From: Taeniopygia guttata
Lineage: Eukaryota; Chordata; Aves; Passeriformes; Estrildidae
NCBI RefSeq assembly: GCF_048771995.1
Contig: NC_133050.1
Coordinates: forward strand, 7,364,501-7,428,500
Direction: 5' to 3'
Length of the DNA stretch: 64,000 bases
Shown here in pieces: positions 33,470 to 44,895 of the stretch; positions within the stretch are counted from its first letter, which is position 1, and the number at the start of each line of letters is the position of its first letter. Below the pieces are notes generated by a model, which had not been told where the DNA came from, searched no databases, and was given only the letters and a program-made list of their open reading frames with translations. Made by a program: the position numbers and the translations under genes.

Positions 33470-33680
33470 AAGGCGCCAGAATGTTTCCAAAGGTGCCAGA
33501 AAGTTCCTAAAAATGCCAGAAGGTTCCTAAACATTCCAGAAGGTTCCTAAAGGTTCCAGAAAGCTCCTAAAAAGTGCCAAAAGTTCCCAATGGTTCCAGA
33601 AGGTTCCTAAAAGAGCCAGAAGGTTCCCAAAGGTGCCAGAAGGTTCCCAAAGGTTCCAGAAGGTTCCTGATGGTGCTCAG
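33470..33680. repeat. Minisatellite, 17-18-bp unit
   Basis: GCCAGAAGGTTCCTAAA and variants are repeated about eleven times just past the stop codon of the EDYM-like gene, probably within its 3' untranslated region (a minus-strand AATAAA lies at 33246-33251). Confidence 0.85.
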
Positions 33681-33787
33681 GAGTGGTTTCAGCAGGAGAA
33701 GCGCGGTGCTCCCCGGAGCTGCCCCTCAGAGCTGGATGTCCTCCTGCTCTTCATGCCCTGGCCGTGCCCCGGGCAGCGGGCGAGCTT

Positions 33788-34234
33788 TCACTGCCCGTAG
33801 TTGTACTGGTAACTGTTGGACCACTGGTAGGAGTAGGGGCAGGAGCGCTCCTGGCACACGGCGCCCGGGGCACACACCTGGGCACACCTGAGCGCGCCCT
33901 GCCCGCAGTGGGGCACGCCCAGCTGCCGGCCCTGCGCCAGGAGCTGCGGGAAGGGCGCGGGGCAGGACTCCAGGCACTGGGAGCTGCTGCAGGACGAGGA
34001 GGAGGAGGAGTGGTGCCCTTCCACCACGCGCATCTCCACGCAGCCCTTCCGGCAGGGGCTGGGCAGGGTTTTCCTCACGGTGCAGACCTTGGGCCCCGTG
34101 GGGGAGCAGGGCGAGCAGGGGCTGCAGGGCACCAGCCCGGAGCTGTGGCACTGCTGGGGGAAGGCGGGCACGGTGCTCTGGATCCCGCTGGGGATGAAGC
34201 ACTGCTGCTTGTACTGGTAGTCGTAGTAGGACAT
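33788..34234 (-). CDS. EDYM1: Cys/Tyr EDC protein, EDYM type
   Basis: This encodes 148 residues. It begins MSYYDYQYKQQC, the kind of Tyr/Gln/Lys start also used by small proline-rich proteins. The middle is Cys/Pro-rich (PCSPCSPCSP, PCRKGC), followed by a serine run with SSSSCSSSQC. The end is another tyrosine-rich motif, YSYQWSNSYQYNYGQ. Gln and Lys at the head fit transglutaminase cross-linking, and some 20 cysteines fit disulfide bonding. The start is the first ATG after acceptor 34248-34250; the upstream frame is intron. The intron is about 0.94 kb. The gene lies between the loricrin group and a beta-protein, where EDYM1 sits in chicken as I recall. The name rests on the Y-rich ends and this position, so it is less sure than the EDC assignment. 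Confidence 0.8.
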   Translation of the reverse strand: MSYYDYQYKQQCFIPSGIQSTVPAFPQQCHSSGLVPCSPCSPCSPTGPKVCTVRKTLPSPCRKGCVEMRVVEGHHSSSSSSCSSSQCLESCPAPFPQLLAQGRQLGVPHCGQGALRCAQVCAPGAVCQERSCPYSYQWSNSYQYNYGQ

Positions 34235-34559
34235 GGCTCCGGGGATCCTGGAAAACACAGAGCTGATGGAATTCCCTGCTGGAATTCTGGAGGGGAGCTC
34301 TGAGCTCTCAGCTCTACATCCAAACTCGCTTTTCCCTAAAAAACTCCCCCACAGCTCCAGCTGTTGAGGGGAGCAGGGAGCTGCAATCCCTGGGAAAAGG
34401 GGAATTTTGGGAGCTGGGATTGGTGCCGAGGTTTAGGACAAGGACTCTCATTTATTTCCTTTCCAGTTGCCTCACCTGACACTGGAATTTCTTTCTGCTG
34501 GCAGTAGGAAAAGAAAAGGAAGGAATTGCCCTTGGATCCCGTGGTCTGGGGGCAGTTGC

Positions 34560-34855
34560 TGCTGCCCAGACTCCTCCTCTCATCCCAGATTGCTCCAAGC
34601 CCTATCCAAGCTAGCCCTGGACTCTTCCAGGGAGGGAGAATCCATGGAATATCCTGTGCCCGGGCCTCCCCACCATCACAGGGAACAATTCCTTCCCAAA
34701 ATCCCACCCAAATTCCCCCTCTGTCCCCCTGACCCCCTTCCCCGTGTCCTGTCCCTGCAGTTCCTGAGGAAAAGTTCCTCTCTAATTTCCCCAGAGCCCC
34801 TGCAGATCTTGGGGGGGCTGTGGGGTCTCTACAGATGCAACATTCCAGCTTGGCA
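34560..34855 (-). mobile_element. CR1 LINE 3' fragment in intron
   Basis: Reversed CR1: 'cccagattgctccaagccctatccaagctagccctggactcttccaggg', then 'agttcctgaggaaaagttcctctc'. It lies in the intron of the EDYM-like gene. Confidence 0.85.
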
Positions 34856-35184
34856 AAGACTGATCCAAACCTGGATCATTATCACCTGAACTCCTAAAAC
34901 AAGTGGCCTGTAATAAAGAAGTCTAGAATTCAAGTCTAACAAAGCAAATAAAAAATATGGATCCAAGAAGATGGCGAAGAAAGCTCACATCCCAAATTGG
35001 GCGAGGTTCTGTAAATCTCAGGCTCAACTTTAAAACCTTTGTCTGTGTCTGCCTTAAAAAAAGCCAGCAACAAACCCAAGAAAGAACCTTTAACTGCAAC
35101 AACTCTTCATTCCCAGTGTCAGGATATTCCAGATTCCAGTTCCGAGCCCCAGCAGAATGGTATTTTCTTAGAAACAGGGAAACA

Positions 35185-35261
35185 ACTTACCGAGCTCACG
35201 GTGGAGAGTAAGGACTGGATGGAAAGCTTGGAAATGGGGGTTTTTATATGGAGTTTTTATA
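35185..35261 (-). promoter_or_regulatory. TATA boxes and exon 1 of the EDYM-like gene
   Basis: Two minus-strand TATA candidates lie at 35242-35248 and 35254-35261. The exon ends at 35191 with the donor CTCG/GTAAGT. The nearer TATA fits a start near 35218. Confidence 0.65.
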
Positions 35262-35589
35262 GTCCTTCAGGCCTCATGGAAAACCTGAGCCACGGAGTGC
35301 CAAATCCTAATAAACCACAGCAGGGAATTTGTTCACATGCAACTTTTTCACTGGCTGTAATTATTTTACTCACTTGGGCTCGTTAACACACTGTTATCCC
35401 CAAATCCCGCGAAAAACACCTCACACCCTGCGGTTTCTTTCCATTTGAAAGCTTTACAGGGAGAAGGAAAAGCCGCCTTTTATCCTGCTGACCTTGTTTG
35501 GTACCTGAAGGAATCCATCCCTCTCCTCCTAAAGCTCCTTTGGTTGAAGCGACCACGGGGAAGCAACGCTGGGGGAGCGGGAATTGATT

Positions 35590-35890
35590 TGGGTCATCCC
35601 AATGGCTCTGAGACCACCCCAACAGCTCTGGGACCATCCCAATGGCTCTGGGACCATCCCAATGGCTCCGGGGTCATCCCAACTGCTCTGGAACCATCTC
35701 AATGTCTCCAGGGTCATCCCAATGGGTGTGGAGTCATCCCAACAGCTCTGGAACCATCCCAGTGGCTCTGGGATCATCCCAAAAGCTCTGGGGTCATCCC
35801 AATGGCTCTGGGATCATCCCAATGGCTCTGGACCATCCCAACAGCTCTGGGACCATCCCAATAACTCTGGGATCATCCCAAAAGCTCAGC
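35590..35890. repeat. Minisatellite, about 20-bp unit
   Basis: CATCCCAATGGCTCTGGGAC is repeated about fifteen times with variants. The open frames through it in several phases are not genes. Confidence 0.92.
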
Positions 35891-36409
35891 TTTGTGCCCA
35901 GAGGTTGTCTCTGTCCCTGTGCCTTGTGCTGGGCCCGCGGGAGAGATCCTGCTGCCGACATGTGATGTCATTAGGGTAATTAGCAGCCTTTGATGTGCCG
36001 GGACGCGGCCCTGAAATTGGCTCTGTGCTGGCGTTGTTCGTAATGGGGCTGAGCCGGGGTGGCTTGGCTCGTGTCAGACATTAATGAGCGTTTGTGAGGG
36101 GTTTATGAGGTCTTGTTATGAAGGTGTCGTTTAATGTCCTGTTTCTGCTTCATGTGCGGGTAAACACCGGGATGAGCCAGCTCAGCATCTCCAGGGTGTC
36201 TTCATTAATCAGGAGTGTCTTAATTTATCACTAAAATGTCTTCATGAATCAGCAGGACAAAGCTGGGTTTTGGGGTGAGAACAGGCTCTGATAAAAGGGT
36301 TTTCCCCTCTTTCTAGCTCAGAGCAGCCCTTGAAAAAACAGCCCAGCTGGACGTGGTGGTTTAGCTGTGGTTTTGTGTAGTTAGTAAATACACCACGTCT
36401 TTGTGTGTT
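35891..36409. other. Unassigned spacer
   Basis: No gene is recognised. 35960-36250 has several ATTA/TAATGAG motifs but nothing I can name. Confidence 0.3.
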
Positions 36410-36675
36410 GGAAAGGGGAGCAGAGTCATCAGGGAGTCTTGGCGGGGTCTGGGTGGGAAAGACCTTCAAGAACATCTCATTCCACCCCCACCACGGGCAT
36501 GTGGGAGATGGAATTGTCTCTCCAAACTCCTGAGAGGAAGTTTGGAGCCCCCATCCCTGGAGGTGTCCAAGGAATCCCTGGACATTGGTTTGGGTGACCA
36601 GGTGGGGTTGGGCACAACTTGGACTCGATGACCTTGGAGCTCTTTTCCAACCTCAGGGATCCTGGGATTCTGTTT
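36410..36675 (+). mobile_element. CR1 LINE 3' fragment
   Basis: 'ccatccctggaggtgtccaaggaatccctgg', then 'ggactcgatgaccttggagctcttttccaacctcagg' are the CR1 tail. Confidence 0.88.
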
Positions 36676-37394
36676 TTAGTGTTCCATTGGTCTCAGGGAT
36701 GGGTTGGATCCTTAGTCCCTGCTTTTTTGGACACTTCACCCACACTGGTGTCCTCAGGGCTCTCCCTCCTCCTGGGCTCAGATCTCCCTCGATCCTTTCA
36801 GTTTTATCTTTACAAAGCCAGTGATTTTTCTTGTGTGTTGCATCTTTATCTTTAGAAGAGCTGAAATTGGATCCTTCAGCCTGTCTGGGCTGGGAAATCG
36901 AGCTGACATTGTTCTGTTGTTCTCCTCACTCAGGTGCTGAGTTTTGGCCAAGTGTCACCTGTTGATTCATCACTTTTATTTCCTGGTTGTGCCTGGGCTG
37001 TTAAAACTCCTGTTAACAATGATACAGTGACAACATCACGGCACTAATGAGCTTTGATGATGTGTTTGGAACCACCTGCAGAAAGCCTTGACATGATTCT
37101 TGTCAGGGTTGATGTTCATGTTCACAGAAATCCACCCTGCAGTGACAGGAGCCCCGAGCAGAGGGAACAAATCCCAGTGCTGTGGATTCCTCCCACGCTG
37201 GAGTAAAGAGCTGGACTTTTCATTATTAACAAATCCCTAAGACAAGATTTAACATCTAGCTTAATCTTCAGCTGGCTGAAACCAGTAATTAGGTATTAAT
37301 TCCAATGTCTTTGACTTTGGGGATGAATTGCTGGCCAGTTTAATCTGAGGTGGAGGTGGATGCTGCAATCCCCATGGTTATCCTCCATTATTGT
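36676..37394. other. Unassigned spacer
   Basis: Unique sequence without a recognised gene. Confidence 0.3.
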
Positions 37395-37512
37395 TGGTGT
37401 CCCACCCCTGGAAGGGTCCAAGACCAGGATGGACAGGGCTTGGAGTAACCTGGGACACTGGAAGGTGGAATGAGATGGTCTTGGAAGTCCCTTCCAACCC
37501 CAGTGAGAGGGC
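37395..37512 (+). mobile_element. CR1 LINE 3' fragment
   Basis: 'tccaagaccaggatggacagggcttggagtaacctggga', then 'gaagtcccttccaacccc'. Confidence 0.85.
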
Positions 37513-38495
37513 CTTGAGGAGAGGTTTAATAAAAAAGAGCAGAAGTAGGAAAATACTTTTGTTTTTTAAACCAAATGAGAACCAGAACGGGGCAGTTGCT
37601 GGGGGTGGGAGTGTCCGTCCAGCTCACACTGATGCCACCTCAGCATCTGTCCCAGAGCCTCCTCCTCAGGTTTAGCAGGATGATAACCCCAACCAGCAGG
37701 GCTTCATCAGCAGCTGGGATTCCAGAGGCGTCTCCCAGTTGTTCCCGACGTCAGCTCTTCCAGCAGCCTCAGGTGCCCTTTGGTCAGAGAAGTGACTCCA
37801 TGGAAAAAATGCCTGACAAGGTCTTGCCTCGGTCACGCCCCATTTATGGCTCTTTTTGCCATTCCCCAAATCCAGTCATGATTTATGGTTTCGAAAATGT
37901 GGGGGTTTTAATGTGATATTAAATGTGGTCTTGCCTTTCTTTCTGTTTTATTGTTAAAATGTGAAAAGGAATTGGGTGCTTGTTGTTGGGTTGAAAGTGG
38001 TGTCCTGACTTCTTTGGGTCTGTAACTATAAAAGTCAGGATTTTTTCAGTGAGACAGAGCTTTGATCAGACTTTTTATTAATCTAATGGACCCAGAACAC
38101 AGGTTATTCAACTTCCATCAAATATTTCATCCAAGAACCCAGAACTCCAGTTTGTCCCTCACTTTTTCAGCTCTTCCTGGGCTGAGTTGAGGACATTTTT
38201 ATCCAGAAAAATGCCTGGTTCACCCTTGCCAAGGAATGAGTCCAGTCATGGAGAAGATCAAGCCTGAACCCCATAAACATTTTGCCTTTGAGATGCAGAG
38301 ACAAAGAACCCCCTCCCTATAAAGCTGAAATTGCAGAGTGGGGAAGGCAGTAAAGGACAGGTCATGCGGGACACAAGGACAAACCAGTAATTAGCAAGAG
38401 TGATTTATCTAAAACAATTGCCATCAGTTAACAAAGCTGGATCTGGAAAGAATCATGGTTAATAATTGATTAGGAAGTTCTGCATGTGAGTGATT
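37513..38495. other. Upstream region of the divergent beta-protein gene
   Basis: No coding exon is seen. The right part (38395-38495) is AT-rich with TTAATAATTGATTAGG-type motifs and leads into the promoter. Confidence 0.3.
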
Positions 38496-38586
38496 CACGT
38501 GCTGGGCACTTTGAGGCTGGGTATAAAAGTGCTCAACCTCACATCTCGCACCATCACTTCTCTTGTCTCACTCTCTGGTGCTGTAG
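38496..38586 (+). promoter_or_regulatory. E-box, TATA box and exon 1 of the divergent beta-protein
   Basis: CACGTG lies at 38496-38501 and TATAAAAG at 38522-38529. The non-coding exon runs from about 38552 to 38586 and ends in the donor TGTAG/GTAAGT. The intron to the acceptor at 39046 is 460 bp. Confidence 0.75.
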
Positions 38587-38689
38587 GTAAGTGAATTCCT
38601 TAGCTCCTGAGCTCCTGAGCTCCTGAATTCCTCCTCTAACCAAGTCTTCGAACGCAGTTTTGGGATCAGTCTGACATTCTGCTGGTGGG

Positions 38690-38810
38690 AACCGCTGGAT
38701 GTGGCACTTGGTGCTCTGGTCTGGTTGGGAAGGTGGGGGTTGATCACAGGTTGGACTCTGTGATCCTGGAGGGCTTTTCCAACCTCAGCCACTCTGGGAT
38801 TGTGCAAATG
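38690..38810 (+). mobile_element. CR1 LINE 3' fragment in intron
   Basis: 'cacaggttggactctgtgatcctggagggcttttccaacctcagcc' is the CR1 tail; it lies within the intron of the beta-protein gene. Confidence 0.88.
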
Positions 38811-39063
38811 AATCGATTTGTGACTCTTCAGTCACTGGGAAATGCAGATCTGGCTAAGATCTAAGTCATATTCCATGAAAACTCTTTCCATTTGTGCTCA
38901 GCACACAATTCAGGGATGTATTTTGGGTGCTGAGCTATCAGAATTCTCCCTGTCCCTTGAGCCTCTTCGTAGCCTTTTATCCTCATGTTTGATTATGAAA
39001 CCGATTGAATTTTGTTTTATTTTCTTGCTCTTGCCTTGCCTCACAGATCGCCATCGCCGAGCC

Positions 39064-39450
39064 ATGGTTCAGTCCCTGAGCCCCTGCACCGACGGCAGCG
39101 CCTCCCCCTGCGGCGTGGCCGTGCCCCAGCCCGTGGCCGACTCCTGCAACGAGCCCTGTGTCCGGCAGTGCCCCGACTCCACAGTGGTCATTTACCCTCC
39201 CCCCGTGGTTGTCACCTTCCCCGGGCCCATCCTCAGCACCTTCCCACAGCAGAGCGCCGTGGGCTCCGTGGGAGTCCCCGAAGTCGGAGCCGGTGTTGGT
39301 GCCGGTGTTGGGGCCGGTGTCGGAGCCGGTGTCGGAGCTGTTGTTGGAGGTGCTTTTGGTGCTGCCCGAACCCCTGGAGCTGCCCAAGTTTATGGTGGGG
39401 CCAGGTGGGGCCGGGGGTACCCAGTGGGCAGCTGCAGACCCTGCTGCTAA
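39064..39450 (+). CDS. Divergent corneous beta-protein (beta-keratin)
   Basis: This encodes 128 residues. The core [20 protein letters not shown] followed by [16 protein letters not shown] (about residues 30-65) is the beta-sheet filament region of avian corneous beta-proteins. The N-terminus [20 protein letters not shown] is unlike claw, scale or feather types. After the core comes a run of (V/A)GAG repeats rather than GGYGGF, and it ends CRPCC. It should form beta filaments in corneocytes (family knowledge). The start is the first ATG after the acceptor at 39046, with GCCATGG context. An ATTAAA at 39526-39531 gives a very short 3' untranslated region. It stands alone between EDYM-like and EDMTF genes, which would suit the gene called EDbeta in chicken, but I cannot confirm that name. 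Confidence 0.9.
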   Translation: MVQSLSPCTDGSASPCGVAVPQPVADSCNEPCVRQCPDSTVVIYPPPVVVTFPGPILSTFPQQSAVGSVGVPEVGAGVGAGVGAGVGAGVGAVVGGAFGAARTPGAAQVYGGARWGRGYPVGSCRPCC

Positions 39451-39689
39451 AGCCAGGGAGTGGCTGCTGGACAAGGGTGACCGGCAGGACGTGGCTCCAT
39501 GACCGATCTCCGGGGTACGGCGTTCATTAAAACCATCCGTGGATGCCTCAAAAATCCACTTCCATCCTTCTACCCTTCCTGGTTTTCTTTCTCTAAAGCT
39601 TTCCTCTCTTTCCAAAAGCTCTGCTCTCAAAGCTATGGGCTGTTCCTGATTCCCTGGGGGCTTGTCAGGATCTCTGTGGCTTCCCGCTG

Positions 39690-39930
39690 ATAGTAGGTTT
39701 AGATTAGATTTTAGGGAGAAATTAGGAGGGAATTCTTTCCTGTGAGGCCCTGGCACAGGTTGCCCAGGGAAGCTGTAGCTGCCCCATCCCTCTGGAAGTT
39801 TCCAAGGCCAGGCTGGATGAGGCTTGGAGCAACCTGGGATATTGGAAGGCTCCCTGCCCATGGCAGGGGTGGGACTGGATCATCTTTAAAATCCCACCCA
39901 AACCATTCTGTGCTTCTGTGACTGTGGCAA
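39690..39930 (+). mobile_element. CR1 LINE 3' fragment
   Basis: Classic tail: 'ggccctggcacaggttgcccagggaagctg', 'ggccaggctggatgaggcttggagcaacctggg', then 'aaccattctgtgcttctgtg'. Confidence 0.92.
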
Positions 39931-40419
39931 TATCAAGGATCTGCTCTGAGACTGCCTTCAGATTAATTTCTGAGCTCTTTCCATGGTTACTGATGGATAA
40001 AAATGCTTCTGCAACGCCCCAGCCCCTGTTCTGCTGCTGTGCTGTGTGATCAGGGCTGGCCATCACCACAGGAGGAGCAACCCCAGACTTTCCCTGAGTC
40101 ACCCCGGATCAAACCATGGCTTGTGGGCAGTTTGTAACCTGTGCTGTGTCTCACCTGTTCTTCCTCATTAAACCAGATGTCACAGCAGGTTACTGGCGTG
40201 TGGGTGTCTCTGTGTGTCCCCTGTCCCTGTCCTGCTCCACCAAACCCATCCTGTCGCCAGGAGAGCCAAATTCCTGAGAGATCTGGCCAAGGTCTGCGGG
40301 TGCATCTCCTTGGCATGGGCACAGCTGTCCCTTCCTTCCCTGCATTCCCAGTCTCCATGGAGGTTTTTGCTCAGTATTGGCTTTCCTGGCTCCTGTTCCT
40401 GGTGTCCTGGGGATCGTGG
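39931..40419. other. Unassigned spacer
   Basis: Nothing is recognised. Confidence 0.3.
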
Positions 40420-40870
40420 CAGTGACAGGAGCAGAGCACAGGGTTTGAAAAACCCTCCAGGACCACAGAGTCCCAGCTGTGCCCAATCCTCACCTGCTCA
40501 CCCAGACCAGTGTCCAGTCCTTCCTCGGACATCTCCAGGGGTGGCCACTCCGACCCTCCCTGAGCCCCTTCCAAGGCCTGGCCGCCCTTTCCAAAAGGAA
40601 TTTCCCCAAGTTTCCCACCCTGAACCTCAGGCACAGCTCGAGGCCGTTCTCTCTTATCACATTCCCATCCCCTGGGATCAGATCCCAAATCCCCCCTGGC
40701 AGATCCCAAATCCCCCCTGGATCCCCCTTTTCTCCAGGCTGAGCCCCCCCAGCTCCCTCAGGATCCTCCATTCCCTTTTCCAGCTGCTCCAGCCCCATTC
40801 CCATTCCTGAACACGCTCCCCCTTCAATAACCAGAATAACCTGGACACGATTCTGATGGTCCCTCATGAA
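40420..40870 (-). mobile_element. CR1 LINE 3' fragment
   Basis: Reversed tail and end of the reverse-transcriptase frame: 'gaccacagagtcccagctgtgcccaatcctcacc', then 'tttccaaaaggaatttccccaag', then 'ccttttctccaggctgagcc'. Confidence 0.85.
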
Positions 40871-42004
40871 ATTGGTGATTTCTTGGGGAATAAATTGGTA
40901 ATAAAGCTCTCCTGGCTGTGTTTGAAATGTTATGTAGTGTGTGAGGAACAGCGCCAGTGCCCTTAAGGATTGCAGGGTGACGTGGGAATGTGGGATTATT
41001 CCAGGGTAGTCACTCTTTTGGGAATTATTATCCCTATGTGGAAGGAAAACAAAGTCGCCCAGGCACTGTAATAATGTATAATTAATGCTGGTGAGCTCTA
41101 GAGCAGGTGATTAAACCAGATTCTCCCCAACCACATAATCCTCACAAAAGAGAAATCCCCCAAACTTCAAAATCCAGGGGAAAAATCCCCCAAATCTCAA
41201 AAGCATTTGTTGTTGGGATTATTTGAGAATGCAGTTTACTTACACTTCTCAAGATGCTCCTTTATGGCTGAAATTGAGATCTGCATTTACCACAAACCAG
41301 AAAAACCAGTGAAGTGATGGAATTCTGCCAGTGGGTTTTGATAGAACTATTTTTGATATATTATTATTAATTTTGCTAGAAAAGCCCCTGGTGTGAAGTG
41401 TCCTTTCATAGGACTAAAGATATTGGGTGTCTCACTAAGAAGATTCAATGCCTTTTTAAGATAGAAACATTTGCTAATATCTCTTAGGTTCTCTTAATTA
41501 TCTTAATCTCTTAATTCTGGAGCCTAATTTTTCAGTTTAATGATAATTACGGGTTAACAATATCCATTTAAATATGGCGAATTTTGAAATTCTTGTTTTT
41601 CTTTTCCTGTTCCATGCCCCACTTTACCTTCTCCTAAAAGGCTGCACTCTTTAACAAATAATTTGAAAATTTAGTGCAGTTTGGGCCATAATCATATGCC
41701 TAACTTCTCATTTGGGACGGGTTTAGTCTCTAGGGAAGATCCTGAGCAGGGAATCTTTGTGCTGGAGGCAGCTCCTGTGGCATCACCCCTGTGGTCGGTT
41801 CCCAAGGGAACATTTAAATGGATAATTCCGCAGTGAACACATCTCTGAGTCGGAATGGAATTACAGGAGTTGGTTTTCAGTTATTTAAATTGCCTGGCTG
41901 TCGTCTGTTATGATAATATCGCAGCCAGGCCACAATTTCCTCTCACCATCCCACTTTTCCTGAACCTCAGGACATGGAAGAATTCAGGTTTTAGGATCTG
42001 GGAG
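40871..42004. other. AT-rich unassigned spacer
   Basis: About 1.1 kb of AT-rich unique sequence with no gene or recognised repeat. It is one of the few long stretches here free of CR1 pieces. Confidence 0.35.
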
Positions 42005-42235
42005 AGATCAAAGAAGCTGTGGAGGAGCTGATGGTCGGGTACTGGAGCGACAGGAAAGGGGGAATTGGTTCAGACCGAAAGAGGGGAAATTTAGGTTGGA
42101 TATTGAGAAGGAATTTTTCCACGTGAGGCCCTGGCACAGGATATTCCATGGGTTCCCCATCTCTGGAAGAGTCCCAGCCCAGCTTGGAATGGGATGATCT
42201 TTAAGGTCTCCACCCACCCAGAACAGGTGTAGGAG
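42005..42235 (+). mobile_element. CR1 LINE 3' fragment
   Basis: 'tactggagcgacaggaaagggggaattgg', then 'gaggccctggcacaggatattcc', then 'gatgatctttaaggtctccaccc'. Confidence 0.85.
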
Positions 42236-43233
42236 AAACTCAAATGTTCTTGAGACATCAGGACAGATCCATGGAGAATGAGCTTTGGTGTTGTCAGCCG
42301 AGGCTTGGGAGGCCCTGGGAGGGGTCTGGGCTGCAACTCCAGGATGATCTGGCGCTTCCTGAATTCTCCTGATGAGCTATAATGAACAGCTGAGGAAACG
42401 TCCTGTCCCTGTTTGGTGACTCCTGCCGCGGGAGCATCTGGGGTGAGGAATTTTGCACTCCAGTGTCTGCAGAAGGTTGACCTGCAGCAGAGGAGGAGAT
42501 CCTGGGGGTGCCCTGGGTCCCTGGAGAACAGGGACGCCCTTGGAGCTGTGACATTCAAAGCAGGAAGGGGAAGTGAGGTGGGAGGCAGGTGGCTCCAGGT
42601 CAGCGTTGTGGCAGGAGATGACGGCGGGTGACAGGGCTGGGACTGGCAGGAAATCACCACTTGTGGTTCTGTCTCCAGGGAAAGTGCCTTGAGAATGATC
42701 CGAGGGGGACGTCAGGAGGGAAGGACATCATAAATGGTGCTGTGCTGGCAACCTTGGGCAAGGACAGAGGTTAAGTGGGGACCAAAGGAGACAGAATTTC
42801 ACCCAAATCTTTGGCTTCCCGGGTTTTATTCCATCTCTCCTCCTGTGCAAGGCTGTCCAAGCCCTTCCACACTCTCCGTGCAGGCAGGAGAAGCCTTTGT
42901 GTGCCAGAGGCGTCTTGGGGAGATAAGCTGAGCTTACCCTGCTGGGAGACTCCACCATTTCCTAAAGCTTTCCCCGGGGAACCCAGCCCACTTCGCTGCT
43001 AACAGCAGAAGGGTTGCAAAACCTCTCCTAAAGGCTTTGCCACTTTCAAAGAGCTGCTCTGATTTACTGGGACCGTGCTCTGCTTGGGGGGAGGCTCCTC
43101 CGTCACCTCCCCTTCCTGGGGCACCCCCGTCTGGGGCACTGAGGAATCAGACCAGACCTCCCTGGTGGCTGGGGGTCCCTTTAAAGTGCCCAGACAAAAA
43201 CAAAGTAGACATTTGTAGCTTCTAACCAGAGCG
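42236..43233. other. Unassigned spacer
   Basis: No gene is recognised. The region ends at a minus-strand AATAAA (43236-43241) that probably serves the next gene. Confidence 0.3.
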
Positions 43234-43860
43234 ATTTTATTGGAAATGAGAAGCATTGAGGATCAGAAAGCAGAAGTTGGCAGAGATGCAAAAGGGGCTT
43301 TGGCAAGCAGAGCGTTCCCGATGGTGAGAGATGCTTTTCCTGGTGGAAATGGTGGAGTTTGCCACTTCAAATGTGTTTCTTTCTTCTTCACTGTCAGGTG
43401 AGGCGCAGCAGGGACAGAAAACAGGAGCTCTTCTGCTAAAAGTTGACTTTGGTGAGAGTCGAACAAAGATGGATTTTGTTGTAGAAACTCCCATTGCTGT
43501 GGCAACACGAAGTGGCTGCGGATGAACTTAAAAAGCGCTTTCCTCACACCCAAAAGTCTCTTTCTACTCCACCAAAGTGCTCTAAAGGTGCCTCAGCCCT
43601 TTGAGAGTGACAGCTGGAGAGACAGGAGACCTACAGAGGGTTATACATGGATATCCTACACAGCCTGGCACCCACACACCCCCAGAGCCAGAGACGCGAG
43701 CTCTCAGCCTTCCTCATCACCAGAACCAAAGCCATGAATCCGTGACCTGCATTTCATCCTGCGGGTGCTACTCCTGCTGGGAGCACCTCAGACGGTTCTG
43801 TCCCCAAACTAAACAGAGAAGGGGAAACTTGCTCCCATATTTCCAAAGACACTGCCCAAG

Positions 43861-44130
43861 TTACCCACACAGGAACCCAGGGAGCCCCTCGATCTTCCCC
43901 GTCATCTTCCCAACCCTGTCCCCATTGAGGCTGACGTAGACGGTGCCATGCAGGCTCCCAGCAGAATGGCAGATGCCCTTGAAGCGAGATGGGACCACAT
44001 CTTGGCACTGGTCCCGGTAGAAGCTGAAGGAGCGCCTGGGCTGGAAATTGGAGCTGCCAAAACTGCCAAAGTTGTCACTGCCACCCTGGGGGCAGCATGT
44101 GTTGTCACAGCAATCCTTGAAGGAATTCAT
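43861..44130 (-). CDS. Unassigned 89-residue EDC protein with N-terminal Cys pairs
   Basis: This encodes 89 residues. The head MNSFKDCCDNTCCPQGG has two cysteine pairs, then a Phe/Ser/Gly segment (NFGSFGSSNFQPRRSFSFYR). The C-terminal half is ordinary in composition (GSLHGTVYVSLNGDRVGK) and ends FLCG. I do not recognise a domain. It is called a gene because it has the full EDC layout: a minus-strand TATAAAT at 44889-44895, an exon ending in CACAG/GTCTGT at 44817, the acceptor TTCCAG at 44150-44152 and the start ATG 19 bases later. A minus-strand AATAAA at 43236-43241 would give a long 3' untranslated region. Asn and Cys at the head and the position next to EDMTF recall the chicken gene EDNC, but that is a guess. 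Confidence 0.72.
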   Translation of the reverse strand: MNSFKDCCDNTCCPQGGSDNFGSFGSSNFQPRRSFSFYRDQCQDVVPSRFKGICHSAGSLHGTVYVSLNGDRVGKMTGKIEGLPGFLCG

Positions 44131-44810
44131 CCTTGTTGATTAGGAGAGCCTGGAACACACGCCCAGAAACAAAATTTATGGGCTGCTGAGGGCAGAGCAA
44201 AGGCTCCGACTCAGTCCCACCTGTGCATCTGTTTCACCCTCTTAATTAACTCGTTTATTTTTGTAATCTCCTCAATCCCAAACAACTTTGCTGCTTTTTT
44301 TCCACATCAACTTTGGAAACTGCTGACCAAACGTAGCGAATGAGGGTTTTGCCAGCTGAGAGCTGAGCTTTCCCGCCCCAGAAATCAGAGAAATGTAATA
44401 AATGAAAGAAAAATGCAATAAATATAACCCAGAACTGAAAATGGCTTTTTACTATAAGATTGTGATAGAAAATTTCTAGTTTTCAGAGATTTAAAGCCTA
44501 ATGTTAAAAAAACACAGGAAAAAAGAGCAAAAAGCTTTGAGTGGAGCAATTCCTTGGGACTCCAGGGAATTTTGTGTTTGCTGCTGGCTCTAAAATGACA
44601 AGAAATTTCTTACAGAATCTCTGTACCTGCACATAGACACGATTTTGTATTTTTATATTGTATAAATATATGCCGACAGCAGGACTTATTAAATAAATAA
44701 ATAAACACTATACATTTAATATATATTCATATTCATATTTTTTAAAATAAATTTACTTTTAAAGAAATATTTGGAGAAACAAATGCATAAAATAAGAGAG
44801 CAGAGTCAGT

Positions 44811-44895
44811 ACAGACCTGTGCTTCACGAAGAGCAGTTGAGAGGAGAAGTCGAGAGGAGCGGATGACTTTTTGGATTTGGGGGTCCGTATTTATA
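44811..44895 (-). promoter_or_regulatory. TATA box and exon 1 of the Cys-pair gene
   Basis: TATAAAT on the minus strand lies at 44889-44895. The exon runs from about 44863 to 44817 and ends in the donor CACAG/GTCTGT. Further upstream, at about 44938-44945 and 44970-44990, lie TGACGTAG and the NF1-like TTGGCGCCA; whether they act is unknown. Confidence 0.6.

Noticed and set aside
35584-35979. Plus-strand frames with WDHPNGSG repeats
   Set aside because: Made by the 20-bp minisatellite and open in three phases.
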